From positions 62,001 to 126,000 of the forward strand of contig NZ_QFWH01000003.1 in NCBI RefSeq assembly GCF_003149375.1: DNA of 64,000 bases, in the 5' to 3' direction. Shown here in pieces: positions 44,864 to 53,895 of the stretch. The notes beneath the pieces are model-generated. The model ran no database searches. It saw only the letters and a list, made by a program, of their open reading frames with translations, and was not told where the DNA came from. The first letter of the stretch is position 1. Each line of letters starts with the position of its first letter. The position numbers were made by a program, and so were the translations under genes. This DNA is from Vampirovibrio chlorellavorus. GTDB lineage: Bacteria; Cyanobacteriota; Vampirovibrionia; Vampirovibrionales; Vampirovibrionaceae.

Positions 44864-46072
44864 TTGAAAAAAGTTTGCGTTCTGCTTAACAAAGATTTAT
44901 CGCATCAAACCCGTTTATTTCGTGAAAATGAAACGCTGGTAAAGGCTGGTTATGACGTTTCGGTGGTTTGTGTCTCGGAAATTCCCGGAAAACCGAAACA
45001 GGAAAAACAAAACGGTTATGCGGTTTGCCGCTTGCTCAAAAAACGCCTCTACAAGTATCATCTGGTCAGTTTACGATTGTTGAAGAGCTTTCTGAAAGTA
45101 CTGACTTCACATCCCCGTGCCGATTACGTGCATGTCCACGATCCGCCGGTTTTACTGTTGGGTTTTTTATTGGCCAAATTCTGGAAGGCCCGTCTGGTTT
45201 ATGATTCCCATGAGTGGTGGGATGCCTTGTTTCAGGAAGAGCAGGATCGCCTGAACAACGGCACCAACATGACGCCTGCTCAGCGGCGTAAGAAGTTGGG
45301 GCAATTATCCTGGATGCGTCGCTTTGAATCCTGGGTGCTGCCCCATTGCGACGCGGTGATTGCCGTGAATGATTCCATTGGTCAGCATATGCAAGCGCAG
45401 GCCCCAAAGCCCCTGAAGTATTACGCCACCATTCGCAATTTTTCGCCCTATCAGCAAATTGAGCGTAGCAACCGACTCCATGATCATTTCAATTTGCCAG
45501 CGCCCACCAAGGTCATTTTGTATCAGGGGCAAATTGCCCGAAAACGGGGTATCGACAAAGCCGTGGAAGCCATAGAGCATCTGGCCGATGTGGACGTGGT
45601 ACTGGTTTTGATAGGGCCGGTTTTACCTGCGGATGAACAGTTTTTGCAAACTTTGCTGACCCGAATTGAAGCGTCAGAGACGCTGAGAGATCGGGTCTTT
45701 TATAAAGGCTTCATTCCCTCCAGTGAATTGCTGCAATGGACGGCTTCGGCGGATTTGGGGTTGCAACCCATTATCAATACCTGCATGAATCACTATTTAT
45801 GTTTGCCCAACAAAATTTTTGAATACATTCAGGCCAACATTCCCATTGCCGCCTCCGAGTTTCCTGAGCTTCGCAATATTGTGGAAAATTACAAAATCGG
45901 CTTTGTGTTTGATCCGGAAAATCCCCGGCAAATCGCTCAAAAAATTCGGCAATTCTTCGATTCTCCCGAATTAAAGCAAGCCTACCTGAGCAATTTGCAG
46001 CGGGCCAAACAAGAGCTTTGCTGGGAAACGGAAGAGCAAAAGCTACTGGATCTGTATGCGGCCATCGGTTAA
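44864..46072 (+). CDS. Glycosyltransferase family 4
   Basis: 402 residues with a GT-B layout. N-terminal acceptor part with VHVHDPPVLLLGFLLAKF and YDSHEWW; C-terminal donor part with LYQGQIARKRGIDKAVEAI, GFIPSSELLQWTASADLGL and LPNKIFEYIQANIPIAASEFPELR, the E-x-x-x-x-x-x-E region of GT4. It likely adds a hexose-type sugar to a lipid-linked or O-antigen glycan. The only good start is TTG at 44864, directly followed by the first strand KKVCVLLN. Confidence 0.85.
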   Translation: MKKVCVLLNKDLSHQTRLFRENETLVKAGYDVSVVCVSEIPGKPKQEKQNGYAVCRLLKKRLYKYHLVSLRLLKSFLKVLTSHPRADYVHVHDPPVLLLGFLLAKFWKARLVYDSHEWWDALFQEEQDRLNNGTNMTPAQRRKKLGQLSWMRRFESWVLPHCDAVIAVNDSIGQHMQAQAPKPLKYYATIRNFSPYQQIERSNRLHDHFNLPAPTKVILYQGQIARKRGIDKAVEAIEHLADVDVVLVLIGPVLPADEQFLQTLLTRIEASETLRDRVFYKGFIPSSELLQWTASADLGLQPIINTCMNHYLCLPNKIFEYIQANIPIAASEFPELRNIVENYKIGFVFDPENPRQIAQKIRQFFDSPELKQAYLSNLQRAKQELCWETEEQKLLDLYAAIG

Positions 46073-46105
46073 TTCTGAAATTGAGGTCATGTTTGCTGAG
46101 GTTTT

Positions 46106-46891
46106 TTAGAGGAGCGCGGCAATCTGAATTTCAACCGGCCAGCGTCCGGCAAACCGAAAGTGACGGGCCTGAGGCCACGGATTGTTTTCCAGGGTGTGTT
46201 CATTGTCTTTGCTTGAGTGTGCTGATGAGTCCTCCAGGGCTGTGCTTTCCGCGATTTCAGCCCTGTCAAAGCGATTAAAAATAGTATAGGCCCGGGTCAA
46301 ATTCTCAAGCTCCCATTGTCCGGTGGCGCTGTTAGTGGCTGGTGGTGTGGGCCATAAGATGGGCCCGGTTTCCACCTGAAACTGGCCGGTTACCGGCTGC
46401 ACGTTAATGTGTTTTACCGGAAATATTAATTCCGCGCGCAGCCCATCTGGGCCATGGTAGGTCATATGGGTCACCAGTGGGCGGTTGGCTTGCGTGGCGA
46501 CAATGACCCCCTGAGCGTTTTGGTGGGCGATGGCCGGGGCCGGATGAATGACTGTTTCAATGGCCCTGAAGCGATCCGGAATGGGGGAGACGCTATCTTG
46601 ATGGGGCTGAAAGGGGTAGTGGGTTCGAAATACCCTGTAATGTGTTGACCCGAATAGGGCCGCAAACTGGTAAACAGGTTCAATCACAAGCTGTTGCTGT
46701 CCATAGACGTTGCCCGCCACCACCTGAGACAGCAACACATATTCTTCCTGAATGGCGGACTGGGAGACTTGATGGTTCCTGATTCTCAAGACCGCTTCGA
46801 TGGAGAATCTTCCGTAACCGGTTTGCTCCTGTAATAGCCAGGTACAAAAGCTCCTTGAAAAATCGACCGACTCAACGTGGGATGACCGCAT
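46106..46891 (-). CDS. Hypothetical protein, unrecognised
   Basis: 261 residues, no signal peptide or membrane helix, many strand-like segments and a slightly acidic C terminus. No motif or family was recognised. Coding looks real because the frame is long, has an ATG start and lies in a gap between two confident genes, but support is moderate. It could be a small exported or cytosolic beta-rich protein. The 282 bp beyond its start up to cinA hold nothing recognised. Confidence 0.5.
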   Translation of the reverse strand: MRSSHVESVDFSRSFCTWLLQEQTGYGRFSIEAVLRIRNHQVSQSAIQEEYVLLSQVVAGNVYGQQQLVIEPVYQFAALFGSTHYRVFRTHYPFQPHQDSVSPIPDRFRAIETVIHPAPAIAHQNAQGVIVATQANRPLVTHMTYHGPDGLRAELIFPVKHINVQPVTGQFQVETGPILWPTPPATNSATGQWELENLTRAYTIFNRFDRAEIAESTALEDSSAHSSKDNEHTLENNPWPQARHFRFAGRWPVEIQIAALL

Positions 46892-47173
46892 GGGGTCTCT
46901 CCTGCCTTTGCTTACGATTCATCTGGATACTGTCTGTCCTATTCTTCCATTATGAATCAAAATGATTTTTGGGAATGCTTTGCTGCCGCGTGATGGGCCA
47001 CTCCCACACAGCTGGGCGGGAATGACCCGAGTGCCGAACATAATGGGATTGCAGGGTAAAGGGCAAGATAAAAAGAATGTATCAAACCCTGATTGTACCC
47101 TGCGGAGTGCGTTGCCGGAATAACCCCAGCTTGAAATAGTCACGGGATTGTCTAAAACGCTTGTGCAGGCTTG

Positions 47174-48505
47174 CTAATCAACGTCGGACTCCAGCTTGCC
47201 CTGCAGGGCCTGAGCCAGATAGCTCAAAGCATACTGGGTGAACCAGTGCTTGATGTCCTGCCGACTGTTTCGACCGTTGACCAGTACCTTTTTGATCCAT
47301 ATAGAGTTTCCCGGGCCTGACTTTTGTTGGACTGATTTTTTGGGGCCGAGCATGCCCTGGGCAATGCCAATATAGGCCAGACCCACCGGCTTTTCCTCGC
47401 TGCCGCCGTCCGGCCCGGCAATGCCCGTGATCGACAAAGCCACATCGGCCCCGCTGGAAGCCAACAAGCCTTCCGCCATCGCCCTGGCGACCTCGGCACT
47501 GACCGCCCCGTGCGTTGCCAATGTTTCCTTCGAAACGCCCAGCACGCGCGTTTTTTCCGCGTTGCTGTAAGTCACCACATTCAGATGGGTATACGCGCTA
47601 CTACCCGGCACATCGGTCAAACGACTGCTGAGCAGCCCCCCGGTGCAGGATTCGGCTACGGCCAGCCGCCAGTTCCTCTCCCGCAGCAAATGGCTCACAT
47701 GCGCCTCCATGGTAGCCTCATCGTCTCCAAAGTAATACTCGGGACAGCGTTGCACGATCTGCTGACTCATGCCCGCTACCAGCGCTTCCGCCGCCGCGGG
47801 ACTATCGGCCTTGGCCGCCACCCGGATTGTAACCTCCGCCCGGCCCACATACGGGGCCACCGTGGGATTGGCCGATTGCATCAAATCGCTGAGCAATTCC
47901 CCCAGCCGGGATTCTCCAATGCCGAAAAAGTGCAAGTGCCGGGTCAGCAGCACGGCGGGGGCCTCCCCGGCCTGCCTTTGCCAGTGGCGAATCCGCTCCG
48001 CCCCCGCTGCCCACATGGCATACAGCTCCTTGGGCACGCCGGGGAAGGTCAGCAACCGAATGGGCTTACCGGCCTCGGTGTTTACTTCCCATGCGATGCC
48101 CGGCGCCGTGCCCACGGGGTTTTTGACCGTTTCCGCCCCCTCCGGTTTTTGAGCCTGCTTGAGATTGCTGGGCGATAGGGGCATGCCCCGGGCCATAAAC
48201 CGCTTGCGAATGGTCTCTGCCGATTCAGGATCGACCACCACCGGCGTCCTGAAAAAGTCGGCAATGGTGGCAATGGTCAAATCATCATCGGTGGGGCCCA
48301 AACCGCCGGTAAAAATTAGCAAATCGGAGCGCTCACAGGCCTGGGCCATAATGCCCTGAATGCGGGCCGTGTTATCTCCCACCGTGAGGTGATAATGCAC
48401 ATCCACGCCCAGAGCGGCCAGTTCTTTGGAAATCCAGGCGGCGTTGGAGTTGATCACGTCTCCCAGCAGCAGCTCGCTACCCACAGCGATAATTTCAGCC
48501 TTCAT
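47174..48505 (-). CDS. cinA: CinA: nicotinamide mononucleotide deamidase / MoCF-domain protein
   Basis: 443 residues. The N-terminal MoCF_biosynth domain (about 1-170) opens AEIIAVGSELLLGDVINSNAAW and has FTGGLGPTDDDLT. The C-terminal CinA/PncC domain (about 265-425) has LAVAESCTGGLLSSRLTDVPGSS, including the catalytic Ser/Thr region. It recycles NMN (pyridine nucleotide cycle); the competence role is known only in some species. The start at 48505 follows GAGGA. Slightly longer than usual (about 410-425) because of an insert near 390-400. recA, its frequent neighbour, is not here. Confidence 0.93.
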   Translation of the reverse strand: MKAEIIAVGSELLLGDVINSNAAWISKELAALGVDVHYHLTVGDNTARIQGIMAQACERSDLLIFTGGLGPTDDDLTIATIADFFRTPVVVDPESAETIRKRFMARGMPLSPSNLKQAQKPEGAETVKNPVGTAPGIAWEVNTEAGKPIRLLTFPGVPKELYAMWAAGAERIRHWQRQAGEAPAVLLTRHLHFFGIGESRLGELLSDLMQSANPTVAPYVGRAEVTIRVAAKADSPAAAEALVAGMSQQIVQRCPEYYFGDDEATMEAHVSHLLRERNWRLAVAESCTGGLLSSRLTDVPGSSAYTHLNVVTYSNAEKTRVLGVSKETLATHGAVSAEVARAMAEGLLASSGADVALSITGIAGPDGGSEEKPVGLAYIGIAQGMLGPKKSVQQKSGPGNSIWIKKVLVNGRNSRQDIKHWFTQYALSYLAQALQGKLESDVD

Positions 48506-48714
48506 ACAGCTCAATCCTCAAGCAGTCCGACAACCCGTCCATTATCTCGCAGAGGCACACCGCCTGTCATATCCCGTGGAGCATCGGGGGGTATCGCCCT
48601 TGAAGCCAGCCTGCTTTTAACCCGGCGCAATTGTGGAACAGGGAGCCGTTTTATAAAATAAAGCAAAATGCCCAACACACAGTTTGACCACGACTTTAAG
48701 AATTTTTATTTTCC

Positions 48715-48978
48715 ATGACCCACATTGCCCTGTCCGATCAGAAACCGCCGCCACTCAACCCCAGGGCGCACCGTGCTTTCCCAGGGCCGGTAGCCCAACC
48801 GCCTGCCGCAGCCAAGGGATCCGAACGTCCAACAGAGAATAAAAAGCGTTCGCTGAAAGCGGATTTGGCTGAAGTGGGGGTGCTGGTGGTGGGCATTTTC
48901 TCGGACGCTGTGCTTTTCATCGGCTATCCCCTGATTTTACTGTGCCAGAAATTCAAAAAGTGGTTGTGGAAACAATAG
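48715..48978 (+). CDS. Small predicted single-pass membrane protein
   Basis: 87 residues: a Pro/Ala-rich N terminus (1-40), a basic segment, and a hydrophobic helix at about 53-75 (VGVLVVGIFSDAVLFIGYPLILL) followed by a basic tail, K-F-K-K-W-L-W-K-Q. The topology implies an inner-membrane protein with a cytoplasmic tail. No family recognised; coding support is modest because the gene is short. Confidence 0.5.
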   Translation: MTHIALSDQKPPPLNPRAHRAFPGPVAQPPAAAKGSERPTENKKRSLKADLAEVGVLVVGIFSDAVLFIGYPLILLCQKFKKWLWKQ

Positions 48979-49486
48979 AAAACAGGTCGCAAGAGAATAG
49001 TTCGCAAAAGAACAGTGGGCAAAAGAATAGTTCCCCAATGCCGCTCCGAGCGCACCACTTTTGCGGGACACCCGCTTGGTCGTCAGGTTTGTAATTATTT
49101 GTTAGGGGCTGGCAATTCGCCCTGATTGATTGTTTTTATTTAAGTGTTGGGTGACCCGTCAATGGGTCGAACGCGATTTTCGGGGCGCTATGCCCGGTAA
49201 TGGCTTGGCAGAGAGAGGCTTTGTAACATGGATACCGCATGATTTCGAACGGGTGTGGCAAGCGTCCGCAACAGGGTGGGCTTGTTCACTCATTCCGCTG
49301 CAACCACGCCAGCATTCTTACTGAAAGACAAGACTCAGGATTCCTCCTGTGCATTGACTTCGGCAGACTGGGCACGGCAGGGCCATAGCGCTTAATCGTT
49401 GTGCTTCAGGGGCGAACTCAGTGCGTAAGACAGGTTTTTGAGTCGTGTCGGGTAGAGTGATGTTGGGCTGGGATCAGTGGAACGCT
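48979..49486. other. Non-coding spacer with short tandem repeats
   Basis: Just after the small membrane gene, three imperfect 16-17 bp units of the form GCAAAAGAATAGTTC occur at about 48987-49034. The remainder has no supported gene; the open frame near 49130 has no ribosome site and an unconvincing product. Confidence 0.4.
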
Positions 49487-49516
49487 GAAAGCCGGGACCG
49501 CATGGTTCCGGCTTTC
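49487..49516 (-). terminator. Strong hairpin after the membrane-protein trio
   Basis: A 13 bp stem (GAAAGCCGGGACC / GGTTCCGGCTTTC, one wobble) closes on a GCAT loop 4 bp beyond the stop of the 49521 gene. There is no T run, so it may be a Rho-independent-like stop or an mRNA-stabilising hairpin. Confidence 0.45.
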
Positions 49517-49520
49517 GCCA

Positions 49521-49802
49521 TTATCGGGTGCTGCGCAACCAGTTCAGCAGATACCCCAATGTGGCCAGTTGGGTTACATTGACCAGCGGACGAATGAGGC
49601 CTTGCAGCACGCTGCCGGACATTCCGCTGCCCAGCAGAAACCCCGCCCCCAGCGCAAAACCAAAACTGCGCAGGGGAGAATCCTTGACCCGCTCCTGCCA
49701 GTCCCTGTAAAAATCCAGCCGATCTTCAATCTTGTGGGCAAGCTCGGTAATTTCCTGTTCCTTGATGTGGCGCTTTGAACGCAATTCGCCCATGGTGGTC
49801 AT
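49521..49802 (-). CDS. Small YqjK-like inner-membrane-associated protein
   Basis: 93 residues. Charged helical N terminus (1-45) followed by a Gly-rich hydrophobic region (FGFALGAGFLLGSGMSGSVLQGL, about 47-69) and a second short hydrophobic segment. Third gene of a minus-strand trio (50332, 49842, 49521) that resembles the YqjD/YqjE/YqjK arrangement of enterobacteria, with AAGGAG 6 bp before the ATG. The YqjK comparison is from size, order and layout, not clear homology. Confidence 0.6.
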   Translation of the reverse strand: MTTMGELRSKRHIKEQEITELAHKIEDRLDFYRDWQERVKDSPLRSFGFALGAGFLLGSGMSGSVLQGLIRPLVNVTQLATLGYLLNWLRSTR

Positions 49803-49841
49803 GCCGAACTCCTTCTTGTATGTTCTCAGGCTTTTAGGCTC

Positions 49842-50210
49842 TCAGGCTGGTGTGTCCACCTGCATTCGCTCACTGTTTTTGCGCAACTCCAGCACCATGC
49901 CCATCAGCAGCAGGCCGGTGACCAGCAGGTAAAGGCCCGTGGTAATCAGTGAAGCCCAAACCACATTCAGCCATTGGGAAAGTAGCAGTACAATACTGAT
50001 ACCCCCCAGCAGCAGGCCGGTAAACCCTGCCAGCAAGGCCACCACACCAAGCAGGGCGGCGATCATCAGTTTTTGACTTTCAGCCTTCAGTTCCGCTTTG
50101 GTCAGGGCGATTTGGGTGGTCATTAATTCGCCCACCTTGGTTATTAAATCGCGGACCAGTTGGCTGAACGTCAGTGGATCAGGGCGATCGGATGACAAGG
50201 ATGCACTCAT
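49842..50210 (-). CDS. Holin-X/YqjE-family membrane protein
   Basis: 122 residues: an N-terminal amphipathic helix, then two transmembrane helices (about 46-75 and 80-108) joined by a short loop, as in the phage holin superfamily III / YqjE family. A GGAGGTGA site precedes the ATG at 50210, which is preferred to the longer frame at 50273. These proteins are stress-related or of unknown role, not true lysis proteins. The gene lies between the YqjD-like and YqjK-like genes. Confidence 0.72.
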   Translation of the reverse strand: MSASLSSDRPDPLTFSQLVRDLITKVGELMTTQIALTKAELKAESQKLMIAALLGVVALLAGFTGLLLGGISIVLLLSQWLNVVWASLITTGLYLLVTGLLLMGMVLELRKNSERMQVDTPA

Positions 50211-50331
50211 GCCTGAAATCACCTCCGTTTGGATTGGGCGTCTGGGTTTGGCGTCTGAATGGGGCCGTGGCAATGGGTCACAGGAGCCCTTTATCAGAGC
50301 CTCTGAGCAAAGTCAGGCTGAACATTGCCGA

Positions 50332-50775
50332 TCAGTTGCCTGAATTCTGAAAGGCCCTGAACAGTGGGTAACGGGGGGCCCGCTCTCCGGAAAGTAAACG
50401 ACCCAGGAAGATTCCGGCCAGTAGCCCAATAATCAGGCTTTTGCCGGGATGTTGACGAATCAGTTCACGAGACGAACGCAACAGATCGTCGGACATGTCC
50501 TTGGCGTCCTTACTTTCCACATAGGAGGCCCAATGGCCAATCCGTTGGGAGGTATTGCGGAGCTGGGCGGAGGTTTTACCCCGGGCGCTGTCGATTTTTT
50601 GTCCCAGTTGGTTGCCCAGGCTGGAGGCCTGCTCCTTTAATTTGCCCTTAATCTCGTTGGCCTGTTCGCTGACCCGTTCCTTGACGGCGGTCAAGCCTTC
50701 CTTGCTCTTGGCGGAGGTATCGGTACCGTAGCTGTTCTCACTCCCATATTCTGAAGAATACTCTTGATCGCTCAT
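50332..50775 (-). CDS. YqjD-like (DUF883) membrane-anchored protein
   Basis: 147 residues: a Ser/Glu/Tyr-rich N terminus (1-20), a long charged, Lys/Gln-rich helical region (25-90) and a C-terminal hydrophobic helix (LIIGLLAGIFLGRLL, about 114-128) preceded by R-Q-H-P-G-K. That last pattern, with charged residues followed by a glycine-rich anchor, is the DUF883/YqjD signature; YqjD binds ribosomes at the membrane in stationary phase in E. coli. First gene of the minus-strand trio, with GGAG before the start. Confidence 0.72.
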   Translation of the reverse strand: MSDQEYSSEYGSENSYGTDTSAKSKEGLTAVKERVSEQANEIKGKLKEQASSLGNQLGQKIDSARGKTSAQLRNTSQRIGHWASYVESKDAKDMSDDLLRSSRELIRQHPGKSLIIGLLAGIFLGRLLSGERAPRYPLFRAFQNSGN

Positions 50776-51248
50776 GATTGCTTCTCCTTTGGTTGTTATC
50801 AGCTGCTTCCGTGGAACTTTGAGTGGCTGTAATGGCCCCAGGTTCGTTGATTAAAAAAGTATCCGGTCCGGTGTCTGCCAGCCCGGGGTCGGCAGCGCTT
50901 TTTCGGGCCGATTTGGATATGGGGCTGATTCGGACATTCAAAACAAAAGCCGGACTTTCTGATTCATCCATCCATTAGATAGAAATCGATAGAAATTAAT
51001 TAGAAATCAATCCGATGAAAATGGCCCTGCGCAAGCCCATGTTGTGCGCAAGCAGATGCTTATTGTGGCAAGTCAGCCCACACTCGGCAATTCACCGATT
51101 GTCTACACTGACCTAGCCGACCAGCTAGCTTTGCAGGCTAGTGATTCAGGATGAAGACAGCCTAGACCCACGGGTAATTGTCCGACCGGTGGCAAGACCG
51201 ATACATTGGCGGTACGAACAAAATGGTCGTGAGAAAAGGAGTCTGCTG
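50776..51248. other. Intergenic region between the divergent trio and a small gene
   Basis: No supported gene was found. A small inverted repeat, CTAGC-TTTGCAG-GCTAG, lies near 51126-51142, upstream of the small gene at 51249, and could be an operator or a stem in the leader. Confidence 0.4.
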
Positions 51249-51467
51249 ATGAAAACCACCTATGTCCTGTCTCTGGATAACGACACGGCCTTGTTTATTG
51301 AGCAAGTGCGAAAGCAGTCGGGGAACGAGGATCCCAGCGTCCTGATCAATCGCCTGTTGCGTCAGGAGCGGGACCGGATGGGGTTGCCAGCCCGTCAGAA
51401 CAATCAGCAATCCGGCAATTATGAAATGGAGCAGATGATTAACGATGAAATTCCCAGCGCCGGATAA
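51249..51467 (+). CDS. Small ribbon-helix-helix-like protein
   Basis: 72 residues. The N-terminal strand MKTTYVLSLDND followed by two short helices (TALFIEQVRKQSG and PSVLINRLLRQERDRMG) fits the ribbon-helix-helix layout of antitoxin- or CopG-type DNA binders, with an unstructured tail. A partner toxin gene is not evident next to it. The ATG at 51249 has AAGGAG 7-8 bp upstream. Function unassigned. Confidence 0.6.
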   Translation: MKTTYVLSLDNDTALFIEQVRKQSGNEDPSVLINRLLRQERDRMGLPARQNNQQSGNYEMEQMINDEIPSAG

Positions 51468-51653
51468 CCCTGCCGGGGGCGGACAAACCGCCAGGGGGGC
51501 TTCCGTTCAATTTTTGGGATCACTGATTGCCATTCATGGAGCGCCATTCAACAGTTTTATAAAACAGTTTTCAGTAAGTAGTTTCATCAAGCAGTTGTAT
51601 CCATAAAACACCATTCATCGGGTCACCGGGCCTTAATCTGGAGCGGCATTGGC

Positions 51654-52388
51654 ATGAAAAAAGTTTCTTATCAGCGCTACGAACACGCCGCCATGAGCCT
51701 TCCCGATCGGGCCTTTCCCCATCGGGTCACGGAAGGGGTGTGGCTGTGGTCCACTTATGAGGAAACCCGGGCACTGGACTGCAACGGCTACCTCATTCAA
51801 ACGCCGGGCCAGCAAGCCTTTATCGTGGATCCGCCGTGTGCCGGGCCCGAAGTACTGGATGCCTTTTTGGCCCTGCCCACCCCGCACAGCGTTATTGTAA
51901 CCAGCGCCCGTCACCAGCGGGCCAGTCAGCGCTTTCGGGAGGCTTTCGGCCTTCCCGTGTTCGCCCCGGAAGGGGAGGCCGCCTTGCTGGAAACCCCGCC
52001 GGATCATGTGTACCGGGCCGGAACCGTTTTTCCCAACGGATGGCAGGCCATTGCCCTTCAGGATCAGCAAGCGCCCGGCGAATGCGCCTTGTATCACGCT
52101 GAACTCCGGATGTTGATGGTGGGCGACGCGTTGATTGGCCATCCTTTTCAGCGGCTGTCCGTTTCGTGGCTGTCTCAGGAAGAAGCCCCCGCCAGCGCTG
52201 CGCTTTACACCCGTTGCCGCAATGCCCTTCAGGGCCTTCAGCCCCTGCGAGGGCTGGAGGTGGACGTGGTGTTGCCCGCCCACGGCGATCCGGTTTTACG
52301 GCGCGGGTCCGGGCTGGTGGAGGAGGCTTTGCTGGAGGCCGGGCGCGCCCTGATGGCTCTTGAGGACCCCACTGGGTTCAGTGGCTGA
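51654..52388 (+). CDS. Metallo-beta-lactamase-fold protein with degenerate metal site
   Basis: 244 residues. The overall layout is that of an MBL-fold hydrolase: NGYLIQTPGQQAFIVDPPC, a later LMVGDALIG (the metal-bridging Asp region) and VLPAHGDPV (last metal His). The first metal motif, normally H-x-H-x-D-H, reads SARHQRAS, with only one His left, and the third-position His in the PGH-type motif is replaced (QQAPGE). Hydrolase activity is therefore doubtful. It overlaps the next minus-strand gene by 11 bp at the 3' ends. Confidence 0.72.
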   Translation: MKKVSYQRYEHAAMSLPDRAFPHRVTEGVWLWSTYEETRALDCNGYLIQTPGQQAFIVDPPCAGPEVLDAFLALPTPHSVIVTSARHQRASQRFREAFGLPVFAPEGEAALLETPPDHVYRAGTVFPNGWQAIALQDQQAPGECALYHAELRMLMVGDALIGHPFQRLSVSWLSQEEAPASAALYTRCRNALQGLQPLRGLEVDVVLPAHGDPVLRRGSGLVEEALLEAGRALMALEDPTGFSG

Positions 52389-52707
52389 AAGGCCGGGGCT
52401 TGGGTTGCAGGGTTTCAAAATGGCGCAGGGTTTTCAGTTTAAGTTTTAAACCCGCTTTTAAGCGACGGGAAAAGCGTTCACAGCGCTCTTCCAGCAATTC
52501 TCGCTGGCGGCTGGAACCCAGTCCATCCACCCAATGTTCGCCCAAAACCTGCACCAGCAGGCTTTCCAGTGCGTCGGAATCGACCTCCCGGTTGCGATCC
52601 TCCAGCGGGAGGGTAACGTTCTGATAGAACTGTTCCAGGGCATCCAGGACACGCTCCCGTACTTTTCGCCGACGAAAAACGCTGAGCTTTACCAATGTGG
52701 CAACCAT
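52378..52707 (-). CDS. Hypothetical basic helical protein
   Basis: 109 residues, rich in Arg, Lys, Glu and Leu; almost entirely helical, with a basic N terminus (FRRRKVRERVLDALEQFYQ). No family recognised. The ATG is clear, and the tail overlaps the convergent MBL-like gene. Could bind nucleic acid or membranes, but that is only composition-based. Confidence 0.55.
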   Translation of the reverse strand: MVATLVKLSVFRRRKVRERVLDALEQFYQNVTLPLEDRNREVDSDALESLLVQVLGEHWVDGLGSSRQRELLEERCERFSRRLKAGLKLKLKTLRHFETLQPKPRPFSH

Positions 52708-52876
52708 GGCCGCACCTCATCCTAACAATAGACGACTGTGATTTGTGCCCATCATTAAAGAACAGCCCGGGACCGGCAACCATTACTCATTGGTCTAGAA
52801 TTGCCGGGGATGAATTGGAGTGGGGGTTGCTCATTGGTCTAATTTACAGCGGCTATTGTCCAGGCAACAGGCGGGT

Positions 52877-53173
52877 CTAGGTTTGCCCGCCCAGCCACTC
52901 CGCCAGACAGGGCTGGAATTTGGTGGGGGTAAATTCGTAAATGGCGTAATCGGCCACCCCTTCGGTTTGAAAGGGATCTTCCGCCAGAATGTGTTGCAGG
53001 TGTTCCCGTGAGTCTGCCTTGGCCAGAATCACCCCGCCCTGTGGGGGATTTTGTCGTCCTGAAAGTAAAAAGACGCCCTGCTGGTAGTACCGATCCAGAT
53101 AGGCCCGATGGGCCGCCGTGTGGGCTTCCACCACCGGCAGGGGTTGCTTGTAGGTCAAAATTATGGCAAACAT
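52877..53173 (-). CDS. YciI-family protein
   Basis: 98 residues of the YciI/dimeric alpha-beta barrel family: starts MFAIILTYKQP, has the conserved His/Asp region A-H-R-A-Y-L-D near residue 23-29, then GVFLLSGRQ and EDPFQTEGVADYAI. Such proteins are small barrel enzymes (dehalogenase- or muconolactone-isomerase-like) of mostly unknown substrate. It lies 17 bp after the heme oxygenase gene on the same strand; a link to heme breakdown is possible but unproven. Confidence 0.85.
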   Translation of the reverse strand: MFAIILTYKQPLPVVEAHTAAHRAYLDRYYQQGVFLLSGRQNPPQGGVILAKADSREHLQHILAEDPFQTEGVADYAIYEFTPTKFQPCLAEWLGGQT

Positions 53174-53190
53174 ACAATCAGGAGTCCTTC

Positions 53191-53766
53191 TTAATGGTCA
53201 CTGTCCATCCAGCGTTGCAGGCATTCAAAGGCCTGTGTGGCCGCTGCTACCACCACCGGCTCATCCGTTGGGGTGATGGTGGTATCCAGATAGTCCTTAA
53301 ACGCTTTCCACTGGCTCATGGTCTGGGAGCCATAGCCCCGGTAGTAGCTTAATCCCTTGTCATCCAGCTGGAGTCTGGCCTGAAGCCGCTTGGCGATAAA
53401 CTGGGCCCCGTGGGTGGAGCCTTCCATCACGTACATACAGCCCAAAGCCTGAGCCTCCGATTCCGTGGGCGGCAAGTCCTGGCAAAGGGGCAAGGCGTCC
53501 AGGGTCTCTTGACTGACGCCCAAATCGGTTAAATCCTGAATGAGCAGAGGCAACTTGAAGCGCTGCTGGTAATGCAGGGCGCTCATCAGGGTGGGGTGCA
53601 GACGAAACGCCGCTTCCAGCGGTTGGTAGAAGCCATAAAAGCGGGACAGCATCTCCACGTATTCATCCCGGCTAAAATCCTCACTGCCCAGACGGGTAAA
53701 CCGCTTGGCGTTCTCAATGGCATCGTGGCAAGCTGCCGTTTCAACCTTCAGGGTTTCGCTAATCAT
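53191..53766 (-). CDS. Heme oxygenase
   Basis: 191 residues of the biliverdin-forming heme oxygenase family. The proximal His is in the N-terminal T-A-A-C-H-D-A-I-E segment (His 14), and the distal-helix Gly-rich stretch appears as VMEGSTHGAQF. It opens the heme ring to biliverdin, CO and iron, for iron acquisition or for making bilin chromophore. No bacteriophytochrome or heme-uptake gene is in the window, so the purpose is open. It heads a minus-strand pair with yciI. Confidence 0.88.
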   Translation of the reverse strand: MISETLKVETAACHDAIENAKRFTRLGSEDFSRDEYVEMLSRFYGFYQPLEAAFRLHPTLMSALHYQQRFKLPLLIQDLTDLGVSQETLDALPLCQDLPPTESEAQALGCMYVMEGSTHGAQFIAKRLQARLQLDDKGLSYYRGYGSQTMSQWKAFKDYLDTTITPTDEPVVVAAATQAFECLQRWMDSDH

Positions 53767-53895
53767 GGCGCAGGGCTCTCTCTCACATTGAATTAGTACG
53801 GATAATTAGTACGGAGATAATCAGGACGGAGACGCCCTTACCTTACTCCCCGGCTCCGGTCGGGTCAAGCGGGATTTCAATCCGTCAGGCTGCCG

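Noticed and set aside
49130-49324. Small plus-strand open frame in the spacer after the 48715 gene
   Set aside because: No ribosome site, unusual composition and no family; treated as chance.
50738-50971. Small minus-strand open frame upstream of the YqjD-like gene
   Set aside because: It overlaps the confident gene, has no ribosome site and gives a low-complexity, unrecognised product.
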